From Pelodera strongyloides (taxonomy: Eukaryota > Nematoda > Chromadorea > Rhabditida > Rhabditidae), in contig JAANDG010000061.1 in the NCBI GenBank assembly GCA_036852015.1, positions 342,535 through 406,534 of the forward strand: a stretch of DNA of 64,000 nt. The letters run 5' to 3'. Shown piece by piece: positions 20,001-34,000 of this stretch. The position numbers and the translations under genes are program-made. Below the pieces are notes generated by a model, which was not told where the DNA came from, ran no database searches, and was given only the letters and a program-made list of their open reading frames with translations. The first letter of the stretch is position 1. Every line of letters begins with the position of its first letter.

Positions 20001-21211
20001 TGTTTTTCAAAATCAGAGTCCCAGTCGCTCTGTATGTCATAGTAGATAGCATTATCCCACGGTGCCGTTACCATTTGATTCTCCTAAAATGGTAAGGCGA
20101 AATTTTCAAGTAAGCTTGCAGCAAAGTATATTTGAGACCCGTAAAAGTATTCCAGCCCCGACTGAACGAAATGAAAAGTCCAGTAGACCAGTTAGGCATA
20201 GGTATAAGTCTAGATTTGTTGCTGAATAATATAATACAGATATAAATATTGCATGATATCGTTTGGTTCAGGTATTGCTACCGGTTTCCTGCCAGACACC
20301 CTCGACACGTCTCTCGTAAAAGAGGCTCTGGTTATTGAGTCGAACGAAGCAGTGCAAACTGCAAGAAAACTCGCACTTGAAGAAGGACTAGCTGTTGGAA
20401 TAAGCAGTGGTGCGAATGTTACCGCGGCGCTAAAGGTATATATTTGCGGCCAGTGCGAAACAAGGTGTTTATGGATGGTGATTTCAACTTATTTTTTTTT
20501 TCAAATCGCGGTGATATGCACTCTTCATTATTGTAATACAAGATTATAATACAAGATTGCACTATTATGCTCTCTGTACGTACATCAGGATATGTTGGAC
20601 AAACCACAAACAACACATACAAGCTTCTAAAAGTCAATTTTCGATCGATAAAATGCATATCTGATACCTTTCCTTATATATATTGATTAATTGCAGCTCG
20701 CTGAGAGGCCGGAAATGCAAGGAAAGCTCATAGTCACAGTGTTACCCGATTTCGGAGAACGATATCTGTAAGTTCATCGCAAAATATAAATTGCGCCTTG
20801 TCTTAATGTCTTGTACATAACGATATCATTTATATCCTTAATATATTCTTGTTTCGTTGCCAGAAACATGTTTGGTTTCTGGTTTGGTAAAAGACATAAG
20901 TAAAGATCAAACCGCGCTGAACAGTTTTATATTTTGGAAATCAATCAGTGGAAAGTGGAAACTCCGATACGTGCCCGATCACGTCCCGATTATTTAGGGA
21001 CCTCATCGGGGTTTTTAGTTTTTCCATGTATTTTAGTAGTATAGTAAACTTCAAAAATCGATATAACGATAAATCGATATCATCGTAAATTGATCTATGT
21101 CTATATTTCAGTAGCACGGTGCTCTTCAAGGACTATTTCGATGAAGTCAAATCAATGAAAGCGTCCACGCTAGACGAAGACGTTGAAAAATATGAAGATT
21201 TATTTAAATAG
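17018..21211 (+). CDS. Cysteine synthase-like PLP enzyme (CBS/OAS-TL fold type II), 352 residues
   Basis: Eleven exons: 17018-17162, 17606-17689, 18024-18118, 18392-18430, 18595-18720, 19064-19138, 19509-19595, 19901-19973, 20272-20435, 20697-20767, 21112-21211. All phases match. Family marks in order: [19 protein letters not shown] near the start; the PLP lysine in [21 protein letters not shown] (substrate-carboxylate loop); [14 protein letters not shown] (phosphate-binding loop); [15 protein letters not shown]; and a C-terminal GERYLSTVLF. Such enzymes make cysteine from O-acetylserine and sulfide, or in nematodes (CYSL family) handle sulfide and cyanide. Length fits a catalytic core without the CBS regulatory domains. 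The eighth intron appears to be GC-AG. The ATG directly follows an acceptor, so the transcript may be trans-spliced there or joined to the 16429 exon. AATAAA is at 21272. Which CYSL paralogue it is cannot be told. Confidence 0.93.
17420..17598. mobile_element. Palindromic MITE, AGCGAAATACCGGCCGG family, copy 2
   Basis: TTAA-flanked inverted-repeat element at the 3' end of intron 1 of the cysteine synthase gene; its right TTAA ends 7 bases before the exon at 17606. Confidence 0.85.
18133..18303. mobile_element. Palindromic MITE, AGCGAAATGCTAGCC family, copy 1
   Basis: TTAA-flanked palindrome with arms GCTAGCCTGTTTGGAAAATT and CCTATGTATCCTATGC mirrored around a short spacer. In intron 3 of the cysteine synthase gene. 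Copy 2 is at 57046; a relative with different terminal bases is at 51877. Confidence 0.9.
18916..19045. mobile_element. Palindromic MITE, CGATATGGCCCGAT family
   Basis: Arms GATATGGCCCGATTATTTTA and mirrored GGGGCCATATCGGG flank a second inverted pair (CCGATCAAGGCCGG). It ends 18 bases before the exon at 19064 of the cysteine synthase gene. A related copy is at 20949-21030. Confidence 0.75.
19708..19885. mobile_element. Palindromic MITE, AGCGAAATACCGGCCGG family, copy 3
   Basis: Left end decayed (TTGAAGCAAAATACCGGCCC), right end intact (CTGTATTTCGCTTTAA). It ends 15 bases before the exon at 19901 of the cysteine synthase gene. Confidence 0.85.
20949..21030. mobile_element. Palindromic MITE related to 18916-19045
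   Basis: GGAAAGTGGAAACTCCGATA at the left is mirrored by ATCGGGGTTTTTAGTTTTTC at the right around CCCGATTATTTAGGGAC. In the last intron of the cysteine synthase gene. Confidence 0.65.
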
Positions 21212-23024
21212 GATCGATTTTTAAATATATTTTTTTTGTAACTTTCCTCTTTTGAAGCGTAAATATAAAACAATAAATAAGTGATAACTACCAATGCGTT
21301 TCGCAGCGTCAAAATGGTACGAGAACTCTACATGTCTTAATTTTACATCAAGACTTTGCAAAACGCAGAAGTATCATCGTTTATGTATACGCAATAATTT
21401 ATGTAACATCTCATGAATGCCACTCATTGAAGCTTTACAAGTCGCACTGTAACTTCAGTATATAATATTCATATTTCTTGAGCTTCTGATGGCTAATTTA
21501 CATTTATAACGCTCAGTGTTTATATATTTGTATTTACAAAACCAGGTCAAATTTTGTGGTGATATTGACACAAATTTCATCATTTTATTTGCAGCAGATA
21601 AAAGCTGAGTACATCTTAATATTAGATAATAATAAATAAATAATTAAAATACGAGCTGACAATGATATCAATGCGAAACGAAAAGCAATGTGAATATAAC
21701 ACATAAGACATAAGATACAGTAACCGGGGACATGCGAATCAATAAAATATTCTATTCACTATGTATAACATCATGCAGCGGTTTCCACAGAAAATCCGAA
21801 CATATAACCATATTGACTTTATAAAATAAAGAAAATGCTTGTAAAAACAATGTTGCACCAGCCATAAGCATATAGTTAAAATATAAATTCTATTTAGTTT
21901 AGCTTAGCACGTCATTCGCAAATACAAATGAACTAAATTATAATAAAAATTTCCAAAAAAAGAAAAAGAAAAAAGAAAACAATATTTGATGGCACCATAG
22001 AAAATATCAGTAAAAAGTGGACCACGGAAAGAGCGATATCTGAAAAAGCATAAAAAAACATTAATCACAAAAGATATGGTTTTGATCGAAGAGAAGCTGG
22101 CTAAATTACAATTTGACTAGAACTGTTCTACCTCCTGAAAGAAGCTTAGAAATAATCAGTTTAACATACAGACAGTTTGCATTGGCAAGATAAAATATAA
22201 CACATTATTTACCTTTTGAAGCAAGAAAATCAATAAATCCAAGCAAGAAAATCAATAAATCCAAACAATAACAATAGTTATGATAACAATACCCCAATAT
22301 AACAAAAACAAATAATTATTTTTTTTAAATCGTTTCTACATATAAGGAAAAACCAATAAATATCGAAGCATTGGTTTATAACAGCCAGTTTGTAAACATC
22401 ATGTTAAATAGCTGCATTCCCAGTCCTGTATGCAAATGAGTTTGATTAGAATAAACAACCGACCCCAATTCGACCCCCACTTATTATAAATTCATAGGAA
22501 TGCAGTTGTGCAACCACGGTAAGTTTCAAAGGCTGTTATACCGTTTTAACTTTTTTTGTTATTTGTTCCTTCTTGCAGAATTGATATAAGACAAAGCGAG
22601 AACTTTTCGAGGTGGGCCCACTACTTAAAGTTAAAGGGTTATTTCACACAGTGATTGATCTCCCAGTTCATGGAGTGCGATTTCGCACCGGAAAAGTTGA
22701 TCTGTGCGAATTCCCGGACAGTTCTTTTTGAGGTTTTTCCGGTGCGAATTCGCAGCGCCACATCCTAATTGATTTGCTAAGATACTATTCTTGTGTTGTG
22801 TTTTATAATGATTTTACATTTGATGTAACGCGCTTTAGCAACAAGAAATACACGAAAATGGTGGCAAATACAGATAAGAGAGCAAAAAGAACTGAGTGCT
22901 CTTACTAAACAATCGTGAAACTACCCTAGAGTTCAAAGGGTAGGGCTCAGGGGGGATCAGGGCCCAATTCGCTAAGGTCTACTGATATCGATTGATTCCA
23001 TGGTATTGATTGATTGAGCAACAT
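21212..23024. other. Convergent intergenic region, AT-rich
   Basis: Lies between the 3' ends of the cysteine synthase gene (+) and the C2-domain gene (-). Contains short AATCAATAAATCC repeats near 22230-22265 and a small hairpin around 22670-22760 (GCGATTTCGCACCGGAAAA with its mirror CCGGTGCGAATTCGC). No exon seen. Confidence 0.5.
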
Positions 23025-26000
23025 CTAATAGTCGGCGTCAGGGTCGGCATCAGCCACGTGCACCTCAGGAGAAGGTTGAGGGAGCTTCAAATGGTGCGCA
23101 CCCTTGTACTCTTTTCCCATATGCTCTACAGTATTCTTCCATTGTTCCACCTCGGACTTGTCTTGGGCGAGAATTCCCAAATACGCACACCCGATGACGT
23201 CATCACCGGTGCAGGACCTGAAATATTTGAAATTTAGGATGAGTACGGTAGATTATACAAGTTATAATTACTATCCTTATTATTGATTTAGCCTGCCTAT
23301 TAGGCCACATAGTTTCCAACACCACACCCTTCTCGTATAAAATACCACTGTGACGCAACTTATTATCTGCATTATGCAAATTTGATTCAGGTTGCACAGG
23401 GGTGGTCGTTTAGACTTGGAAAAACATCCTACTTGCAAAGATAACAAATACTTGTCACGCTTAATATTCGCATATATTTGCTCCTTGATTGAGTATTTCT
23501 GCAATAACAATGATTTTTGTTTGCTTAGTTTTCCCAGGTTCAAATTAAATCTTGCAATCGTAGAAGTAGTACTTTTAGAGTTCCCAACCACTGTAATTAG
23601 TCGATTAGGTGCCTAATTATACTTAACTTAGCTTGCAATTAAAGGGTTAATGACCGACGTGTTTCAACGGAAAATTACCATGTTGTCATACTGTAATAGG
23701 ATATTATGGGCAAAAGTTTGACGTAATAAGTGTTGGGTTTCACGGGTTGAATTGCTTAGATACTTTAGAGTGCATTTAAGAGATTGGAAACGAGTACTTG
23801 AAAAAAATGGAGATTTCTATTTATAACAGCTAGGCTAAAGTAAAAGCTCTATGAGTTGCTAAATAACTTACAATGGTACAAGCATACTGTTCTAGATTCA
23901 AAAAGCCACCCTTCATGAGATCTTAACACAAACATTTTGTTAAAACTTATCGATCGCTTTTGATCCTGCCTAATCTTTGGTTGACTAATAACTTACAAAT
24001 AGAACTAAAAAATAACACCATGGGAAGGAGGGTTGGATATGCCGAAAAATAGATTTGAACCCTACCAACTGCTTTAAAAAAATAGAAAAGTTAACTTTTT
24101 TTTTTTTTTAAATTTGTTTTACGCTTCAAGAGCGTGCACCTTTATTCAAGGGAGTTCAAAGTACAATTTCAAGGTTTGCTTATGACATGTTCCGCAGAGG
24201 TCCTGAGCAGTAGGCGACGAGTTCCAGATGACAAATTGCTCGACGTCTTCGGGCTAGGGCCAGGAGGGATCTTTAGTCTTTAGTCTTTATTTAGTCTTTT
24301 TTACTCTTACAATATGTAATTGGGTAATTATCATGAGAAAGAACGGACAACTTTAATATCGTTCTGCAAATTTTTAGAAACTCAAAATGATCAAAAATCC
24401 CTCAGGTATACGGTTAAAATGAGTATGACGAATAAAAATAGCCTCGTCGTTTCAAAGTAAACCACAGCAATGTGTATATGTCAACGTTTTACTTAAAGGG
24501 TCAGGCCCATTTCAAATGACCCCTATCTTTGATGGTTCCATCTGATTCTCCATGTCAAATATAGTAGGATGCAATAATTTTCTAATTTTCAAGCGCAAAA
24601 AATCACTCATTATTCAGCAATTTACCGTGAGCAGTCATACACAGCTATCCATCGCAGTTGGCACGCCCATTCGCGCTGATTGGCCGATATCGCAGTTGCC
24701 ACGCCCAATAGAGCATAATGCCCAATTAGCGCGAAGGGGCGTGACAAATGCGATAAATAGTTGGGTATGACTGGCAGGGGTAAATCGATTAATACGGCGT
24801 GAATTTTGCGCTTGAAAATTAGAAAAATATTGCATCCTACTATATTTGACATGGAGAATCAGCTGGAATCATCAAACATAGGGGTCATTTGAAATGGGCC
24901 TGACCCTTTAATACATAGAAATTACGTTTCGAAGAATATTTTCTAAACAACAATTTACATCATTTTATGAAATCACCCACTCAACCCGGAACTAACTCAG
25001 TTTACTGTAAGGAAGTAAATTTGGATGTGAAATAGTGCCCTCCGTAATGGAGAAGAGACATCACTCTTTCTTCCTATGGAAAAGCCATGATTCTTTTAGA
25101 AAAGGGCGATATTTGAGAATACAAGGACAGACTGATGCACAACCCTAAGGCCTAAGAAAGCCACCAATTCAGAAACGGAAGTGCTTCTAATTCCTGCAAT
25201 TTTTTGAGTATTCTATTTTAGTGCCCCTCCATATGAAGTAAGTTCGGATAAAAAAAAAAGGAAAATTCCATACAACTCTCGTGGGAGTTGAATGTACTGA
25301 CATCCGCAGAGAACAAAGAAAAATGTTTCGGTTTCTCAAAAAAAAAATGGACTAAAACAGTCGGAGTAAATCCTAGCAGCCAGTATTTCTTTGCTCCCAG
25401 CTGTCAGAATGAAAGTGGTATAACACGTGGTTTCGAAGCTGTACTTGACAGCCTCATTTTCATATTTATGCAAATTTTTGTGGCCTTCTAGTTTCAATAT
25501 AAAACATTAAACTCCGGTATTCAGAATAATTTTCAAAAACAATGTGTTGTACCGCTTTAAATAGAGAATAAAAGACTACCGTACCTCTGCATGTCGTGTA
25601 CAGATATCGTAATCTTGGTCTGTGCCAATTCCGATTTTGCCGGATTGAATAAGAACATGACGGCCTCGTTGTACACTGCAGTTGTCGTCGATTTCAATAC
25701 TCGAGAGCACTTGGTCTTGGCGTTCGCACCCTGATCTACCGTAATCTTGACGCAGACGTCTGAAAAAGGCGGGAATTCAAAAAAAGTTGTTAATCAACAA
25801 GGTATAGGTGTGTATCCCTGTAACTGATAGTAATTGCACGCACGAGAAACTAATTAGTTATTGTCTATTTTTCAGGAACTATCACCCCTTGCCATGACTG
25901 GTCTCCAAAAGCAGTACGTTTTGAATATTTTCTTGTTCCTTGTGCTTTAGACTGCCAAAAAATTCCCACATCGAACGTTCGTTAACTAATTATTCAATTT

Positions 26001-29000
26001 CACCTTCATGGCAGATGATTGGCAATTGCTTAAGAAGAAAAAACATGCTTTGAGGTTTTATGTTTCAACAAAAACAGCAAGTAAGCGCCCTTACACAGCA
26101 GAGGTAGAGCTTTATTGTGATTATAGCAGAAGCTACGCAGCTACGCTTACACTAACATAAGTCGTTAACCGTGCCTTTTACGTGGGAGTTTTTTGCTTGA
26201 AGGGCATAAAGAAACACATATGTGTCTAAAATTCAGGTCCATTATCAATAACTCGAATAACGATAGATATGAGAGCGACGGTATATTAATTAAAAAATAT
26301 TAGAAGAAATATTTAGACACAAAAAGGAAGTTGCGACTTTCTTTTCAGTTTTCTAATCCAGGTCCCCAGTATGTTACTTACATAAATGTTGCTTGATTGC
26401 CACAACTTTTGCAGAATTAATATCATATTTCTCAGGCTGGAACTCACGGAAATTTGACACATTTTAGTGCGTCAGAGATGCGCTCATTTGGCGTTAAGTT
26501 CTGCTATTACGTGCAGAGGAACACATGAAACGTTACCCACTAAAGAGGTATGACATGTGGTTTGCGAAACGCATGTTCGACAATTGTATTCCCTACATTA
26601 TCTTTTACCCTGCTGCCTCTCTGGCTTACAAGGGCACACAATTTTGCATACGATACATGGGTTGTATTAAAGGCAGAGGACCACATAAAAAAGTACACCT
26701 CAATTTTTCCGTAATAAATCTTTTCTGTTTCTGAACCAAACGCCATAGTTTGCCCCAGAGTTTACCCCAGTGGAGCTACCACTCTCTCCAAATCATCCCA
26801 TCATCAAAGGGAATAAACTTAAGCTGCAGGTTCTGTTCGGTAAAAATTTGTTTCCTGTGATATTTTTAACCCTCCCACGTCACGAATTCATCAAAGTTAA
26901 AGGGTCAGGCCCATTTCAAATGACCCCTATTTTTGATGATTCCATATGATTCTTTATACCAAATATAGTAGGATACGATATTATTCTAATTTTCAAGCGC
27001 AAAATTCACGTAGTATTGAGCAGTTTACCATTGCCTGTCATACCCAACAATTTATCGCAGTTGTCACACGCCCCTTCGCGCTAATTGGGCAATGTGCTCT
27101 ATTGGGCGTGGCAATTGCGATATTGGCCAATAAGCGCGAACGGGCGTGCTAACTGCGATAAATAGTTGGGTATGACTGCCCACGGTAAATTGCTGAACAG
27201 TGTGTGAATTTTGCGCTTGAAAATTAGAAAAATATTGCATCCTACTATATTTGACATGGAGAATCAGATGGAATCATCAAAAATAGGGGTAATTTGAAAT
27301 GGGCCTGACCCTTTAACACTGAACACTGCCCCTTTAACACCCAAAATCCCTATTTTGGGGCTCATTTTTTTGCGGAATAGTCGGAAAAGAGTCGAATGTC
27401 AACTAGAAGAAGTTGCAATCGAGTAAAATTCAATTTGGCGACGCCCGTTCGCCGCGGGAAATTCGAAATGCTATTTAAAATTTCCCGCAAAGTTTAAATT
27501 GATGCGCAGGAATGACGCATGTAGACAAAGGGTGTCTACGATACTAAAATGTTTCCATAACAGCACAACTTTTGAATAATGTTTGAACTCAAGTGCGCCA
27601 TAGCGGCGGCAACTTGAAGGAAGTTATCGCAGCACCGCGCGTTGTGCGCGAAAACTGCGCGAACTATCGCTTTGTCAAAACTCAACAACTAACCGGGCGC
27701 TCCCAAGAAGCCCCATCGTGGTAAATCATCGGCTTTTTTCAAATTTATCGTCAACCGCCGCGCATCCTTTTCTATACAGGAACTGATGTAGATCTTGCCG
27801 AGTTTCTGAAAAAACAGAATTACTATTCGAAATGCTATTTAAAATTTCCCGCGTAGTGTAAATTGGTGCTCAGGAATGACGCATGTAGACAAAAAAAATA
27901 TTTATTATAATAATCCTAGGTCCATAACATATATGAATACATATTTTTCCTAAAATTCCATTATTTTCCACGTTTTGTGTATACATTTTCCCTAAAACCC
28001 TACTAATCCGTTGTTATTTATCTTTACACATTCTGTCTAATGTTTCTTTATTTTCTCAGTCTCAGTGAACAATGGCGAAGAAAGAAAGAAACTAATTGAT
28101 AATAATATAAGTTTTTCCGGCCACTGACTTCTGGTACAAAAGATATTTTTAAGCTTTACTTTTTCAGCTTTCATAACTTTTTATATTGAATGAGAAGAAT
28201 CACAAATCATTAAAACAATTCACATAGAATAAAGAGTTCAAATTCAAAAAGCAACAGTCAAAGTGTTCATTACTCATATTTAATTACGTATGTAATTATT
28301 ACCTACAATGACGTACCCCTGAGATTGAACTAATGCTTTAGGCTTTACTATATATAATTGCAAAAATTCGTGTCCCTTATATTGTTCTATTACACTTGCA
28401 CACATTTTGGCAAAAATGTGGCCCAAAATACTCTCATATGCATGCGCTATGCATGAATCGTGAATACCAATAGTTGTACTCTCTATATTTATATTTATAT
28501 TTTCTATTGTTTACGTACCTTTGCGTTGACTTGCGCCTTTAATTCTTCTATCACTTTAACTTCTTTCTTCGTATTTAACTCGCGAATTTCCTTCAAAGGA
28601 ATCGTGCACTCGCCTGGAATATGCGTAAATATCGAAATAGATACAACTTTTTATAAAAGAGAAACATTGGTAGTATATGAATGGAGTGTTCGCCATGATA
28701 TAGGGTATAGGACAGATTTATATTCTAAAAGTCAAAATTCACAGAGTCTGAATTATGTAAGGAGAGCTACGTATGTTCCAACTTAAATATAAATTATGAT
28801 GTTTGCACTTATTGAACTAATAACGCTAATGACCTAAATCTTACATGTCTCTAATAAACTAGCATAATTAAGGGAAAATCAATAAATGACCAACCAATCA
28901 ATATCTGTTGTTTCAGTCCTCCACAATGGTATGCTTTAACATGTATCGACCGGGTATCCAAGTCGTCCAACATTACATTGTCGAAGAAGAATTCCTGAAA

Positions 29001-31007
29001 GTACAGTAACCGGTCATGATAGATTCTGTTGTGTACGGTAGATTCTGTAGTGTACGGTAGATGATTGAAGATTACTGTACTCTACTCTGACTTACTGTAA
29101 ATAAATGACAGAAGAAATGAATAATTTGGGTAATTCATAGTGGAACACACTTTTCAGAAAATAACACTTTTTTTTTTACAAAATCTTATTCAATGGAACC
29201 CACAGCGAGAAATGTGTAGCTCGTTTTTTTATTATAGTCTATGGCTGATATGAAATCACAGTATATAATTTATTTTTCCTAATCATTTTTCCTTTTCCTT
29301 ATCATTGTATTTGGTACTGTTTTTATTGTTTAAATAAAAGGTTTATAAAAGTGCTGCTCACGGAGTTCGTCCATGAAATTTTACGAAATGACGTATTTAC
29401 GGTCGTCTCAAAAACGCAGGAAACTAGTAGGAAAAGGGGGTTTCTCCGTAAAAACATCACCGTCTAATTGCCTCTTTTCTGAAGTCGCCAGCTGTCTAGA
29501 CTGCTCGATAATTGAAAGCAATTCGCCGCTCTTTTTGACTGAGTACTTGCTCAATATTTCAAAAGCAGTAATTTGGATTTGTACGGATGTTTTGGGAAAT
29601 CTGGAAGTTTATCCAGTTTTATATATCACTGGAATGGTATCATTGGCCTCACTGGAAAACACATATGGGTACCTATGTAATATGTACCCTTTTGTGCGCT
29701 CAATTCCTGTACGTTACAGCTTTTAGATGTGAGAGGTAGTAAATTGTTAATAAAGTCCCGTGAGCAAATACTAAATTAATTGCACTCCTCGAATCGGAAC
29801 TAGCAATTTTCTGTGATTTACATGGGCGATAATTGCAAGCAATTAGCGCTAGCATATTATCAAAGACCCCTTTCTTCAAGGTAAATTATGTGTGCCGTTA
29901 ATTATATTTAAGGTCAGAGTTATTACGAAATTGAATTTTACCACCCCCCCCCCCCCCACCCCCCCCCCCCCCCCCCCCCACCCCCCCCCCCCCCCCCCCC
30001 CCCAATTTCCGAAAAAGAAAGATCAACTATTCTAATATATAAACATGACGAAAATGGGGTTGAGTCCCAAATTCCGTAATATTAGCTTATTGTTGCCCGC
30101 GAAATCCTCACGACAATATCGGATTACAACAGAGATTTAACAACAAAAGCCCTCTTTTTCGGTTTTAGGCCCATTTATAGATCTTAACTTTTAATAGAAA
30201 CTGATATTGATGTTTGAGATTAGCACAAAAAGAACAATTGTTGGAAAATTCACTATGTTTAGTTAAAAGCAACAATGGCAAAAAAGTTCCAAAATATGAA
30301 ATTTTATATTATGACGTTTAGTATCAGTGTAGCAACTGGTTAGGAAACATTTAGGACGGTTCCGGCAACGTCTAGTACGAGTTCAGCAACATTCTAAGAC
30401 TCACGTAGGTTAAGGTTCAATTAGGTTAATGCTCACGGTGGCTGGTTCTCTCGTTAGGGACCAGCAGTTGTCCTTTCACTTTCTTACTCTGGTTACCGTT
30501 TGTTTGTATGTAAAAAAACGTACCTGATTAAACACTGGATCTCTGCCTCTCTTCACCTCTGAACTCTGCTCCTTGCCCGTTTTCATCCCAGGGATGGAAA
30601 CACGACACAACGCGTGGATTTCCATGTCGGGTTTTAGTTGGCCGGCCAATCCTGGAATGTAAAATATAAAATTTGGATCAGATACCGTAGTCTTCGCCTA
30701 AATTCAATTAGAATACAAGGATATGTGCCTTACAGCTACACTACAATGGTAGACCACATGTAAACATATATCAGTGCCAAAAACCAAGACCCTTGGCGGT
30801 TATTAGGTTAGACTAAAGCTTTATTTGTCTATTATTCTAACAATCGACACGTCACTGCATTGCTATAAATCCCTCTAGAATTGCAAAAGTCTGCAAAACG
30901 TTTTAAATCATTTGCTGAGACTTATATGGGAACTCAAGCAAGAATTGTCAAGTACAGAGAAGTCATGGGGAGGGTTCTCTCTATAAGTAGCTTTCTTTCT
31001 TTCTTTC

Positions 31008-31058
<51 letters not shown>

Positions 31059-34000
31059 TCCTAGCTCTCTCTCTCTCTCCCTCCCAATATCAAACGTGCA
31101 AAGGTTCAAATTATACGGAAGTACATGTATTCAGTGATAGTGACATCAGCTAATCATTAGGATAAAGTCAAAATGAATTATGCTGTGTCGTTCCATTCGG
31201 GCTCGTATTCCACAACGGTTTAAGTTTTTTTTTGATCTACACCCCTTGTAGATCATTTGTGTCCAAATACACTTGTGTTGGTACTAGATTCCATTATGCT
31301 TCCGTAATGCACTAACAAGGTACTCAAAGGGGAGACGGGCCCCTTCTTTTCCATAAAAATAATGACCCATCAATATGGAGCACATGACTAGAGATATACG
31401 TCTATCATGCATGGAGCACATTAGGTAGGTTATAATGGGGAAGTGATACCGTAGTAGTCGGTGTATAGATGTCTAAATCTCTGCTCTCTCTATGTGCACT
31501 GATCTTCTCTCTCTCTCTCTCTCTCATTGAAGTCCCTCATAACTTTAATATCCGTACGTCAGTTCAAACATATTACATATTACCTTGTCGTGTTTTGCTT
31601 CTTCCCCCTGCAGAATTTCGGTTTCTTTTTCAAATTTCAGTCAAAACTCTTCAGATATGCACATGGGAAATGTTCATGACCGCACTAGACGCCCATGTTT
31701 TATTTAGCGTTTTGAAGTTACAAGTTCGAGGCTCATGTACTCTCTCTCTTCTGTTGCATTTCTCCAAGTGGACATCTCTCTCTATTTCTCTCTCTCTTTC
31801 TCTCTCTCGCTCTATCTCTCTCTCCTCTCTTTGATTATACGTGATTGCTAAGGGAGCTAGTGCAACTCAGCATATGAGCTAGAAATATTAAGTAGCCCAA
31901 TTGCGTTGAAGGTGATACGCACTAATATAAAGTACGCCATCATAGGAACCGAATTATAGTGGTTACATGTTTCTTGTGTAAAGAAGCGTGCGTTTAACTT
32001 TTGTTGTTCAATTCCCAAATAAAGGAACAATCACAAGAACGCCCAGCAAGTGATAGTACATTTGCATATCATTTCCCGCGGCGTCTCCATGTCATAGTAT
32101 AGTAGTAAAGTGACTCTTTGACTAGGTCCCTTGAGGTCCAAAAAAGGCTGTTTGGTCACAACGGACCCAAAAAAAGGCTTTGGCGGGAAAAGGGCCCAAC
32201 CGCTAAAGTCTGATTGATAGTAACATCCGGGATTGGAGAAGGAGAGTCACGAGTACACTTTGAAATATATAGGAGAATGATGCTTTGGCTTTAGTGTACA
32301 TGACTTAAAGTTAAACATACGGTATGTTTTGGTTGTCTTATCAGCACTACCTACCAGTGCAAAAAGGAAAACAAGTGTCTGTTCTATTAAAGCGAAATAC
32401 CGGCCGGTGTTTGAAACGCATCGTGGACAGCGGTCTCCTTTATGCAACGTTGCTCGAATTTAGCTCGATTTTTTATTCTAATTTACATTTGCATAAGCTG
32501 CATAAGAATGCTGATTACTCGACGTGTTTCAAAAACCGGCAGGTAGTTCGCTTTGATTGACAGTCAGTTCTTATCCACGATAAGAGCTAGCTATATCTAT
32601 TCGAAAGTATGTATATGCAGAATAGGTATAACTGGAAAGTTTTTCGCTCAGGATGCCTACGACTAATAGAGTTTATCAGTAAAGAATTTCCCCGTTTTTG
32701 CTTTCTCCAAGTTCAGAAATAATACGCCGCCGCATCTCCTGGCTCATTAGTATGCACTCGATGCGGCGAGTAAGGGCTCATGAAAATAAAGAGAAGAACC
32801 TTGCCCTATTATAAAATACTCTCTCTCTCTCTCTTTCTCTTTCTTTCTCTCTCTCTCTCTTTATCGCTCTCTCTCCCTTTCTCTATCTGCCTCTCTCCCT
32901 CTCTATCTAGTTTCTCTTTCTCTTTCTTTCAATACACTTGAGCTGACGAATTTAGAGACCAAAGATGTGCCAAAGTTGCATATTTCGCATTACTTATTCT
33001 ACCCATTGTAATACTAGAATCGGCACGAAAAACACACCCCAGCAGGACTCGAACCCACTACGCATCGGATGACAAACAATATCAATAACCTCTCGGCCAC
33101 AAGCACGTAATATCACATTCATGTAATTAAATATGACTTCCTGCACGTTTATGACGGCGATTTTTCATTAAATATACGCATGGCTGAGGGGGTTCAGGTG
33201 GGCGTGTGACTCATACCGAATATGGTGTTCCATAATATCGAAACGGCGAAAACTACCGTAGTCATACCTAATATTGGTAAAAGTAACTATAAAAGGAACA
33301 AACAAGTGCCTCAAGGAAGAGTTAACATTTACTGCAAAATACTGGCCGGTTTTTGAAACGCATTATGGGCAGCAGCATTCTTATGCAGCGTATGCAAATA
33401 AACATACATATATTATAATAAAATTCGAGCAACTTGGCACAAATACGTAAGAATTTAGTTGTCCACGATGCCGGTATTTAGCTTTAAGAATTGGATATGC
33501 AGTCTACATGGTGCTTCACCAAGTTTAGACCCGTTTGAAGAATTATCGTGTAACATTCCATTCATTCATGTATTAACTTTTACATCATCTCCCCACCGAC
33601 CCCTGACTTTACGGCTAAAGCCTATTTACCCCCAGGCGCATTTTCGTAAATAGAACTTTACTTAATTGGCCGAGCGCATTCCAGTGGGCCAGTAATTATC
33701 CGAGCGTGTGCGATCTTCGCGCATAAATTAACCATTGTTGTTCATTGGAATCATTAGATCAAGAAGGCCATTGAATGTTGCAATCTTTGATGTTTCAAGG
33801 CGCGTTTATGAAATCGAGGAAGAAACTCCGCCTACATGTAAACTCCGCCCACATTTTGTGTCTGTTTCTCCTATTTTCACCCAGTCTATACGCAAAACAC
33901 AAAAGAAGGCGGAGATTGCGGATTTCGCTTTCCAGTGTAATATTTTAAACATTCCCCAAGTAAAAATAAAGGAAACCAATATTACTTTTCTAAACTTTAA

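Noticed and set aside
31469..31834. 121-codon Ser/Leu-rich frame, with similar ones at 30881, 35338, 50705, 53226 and 58485
   Set aside because: Produced by CT/GA microsatellites.
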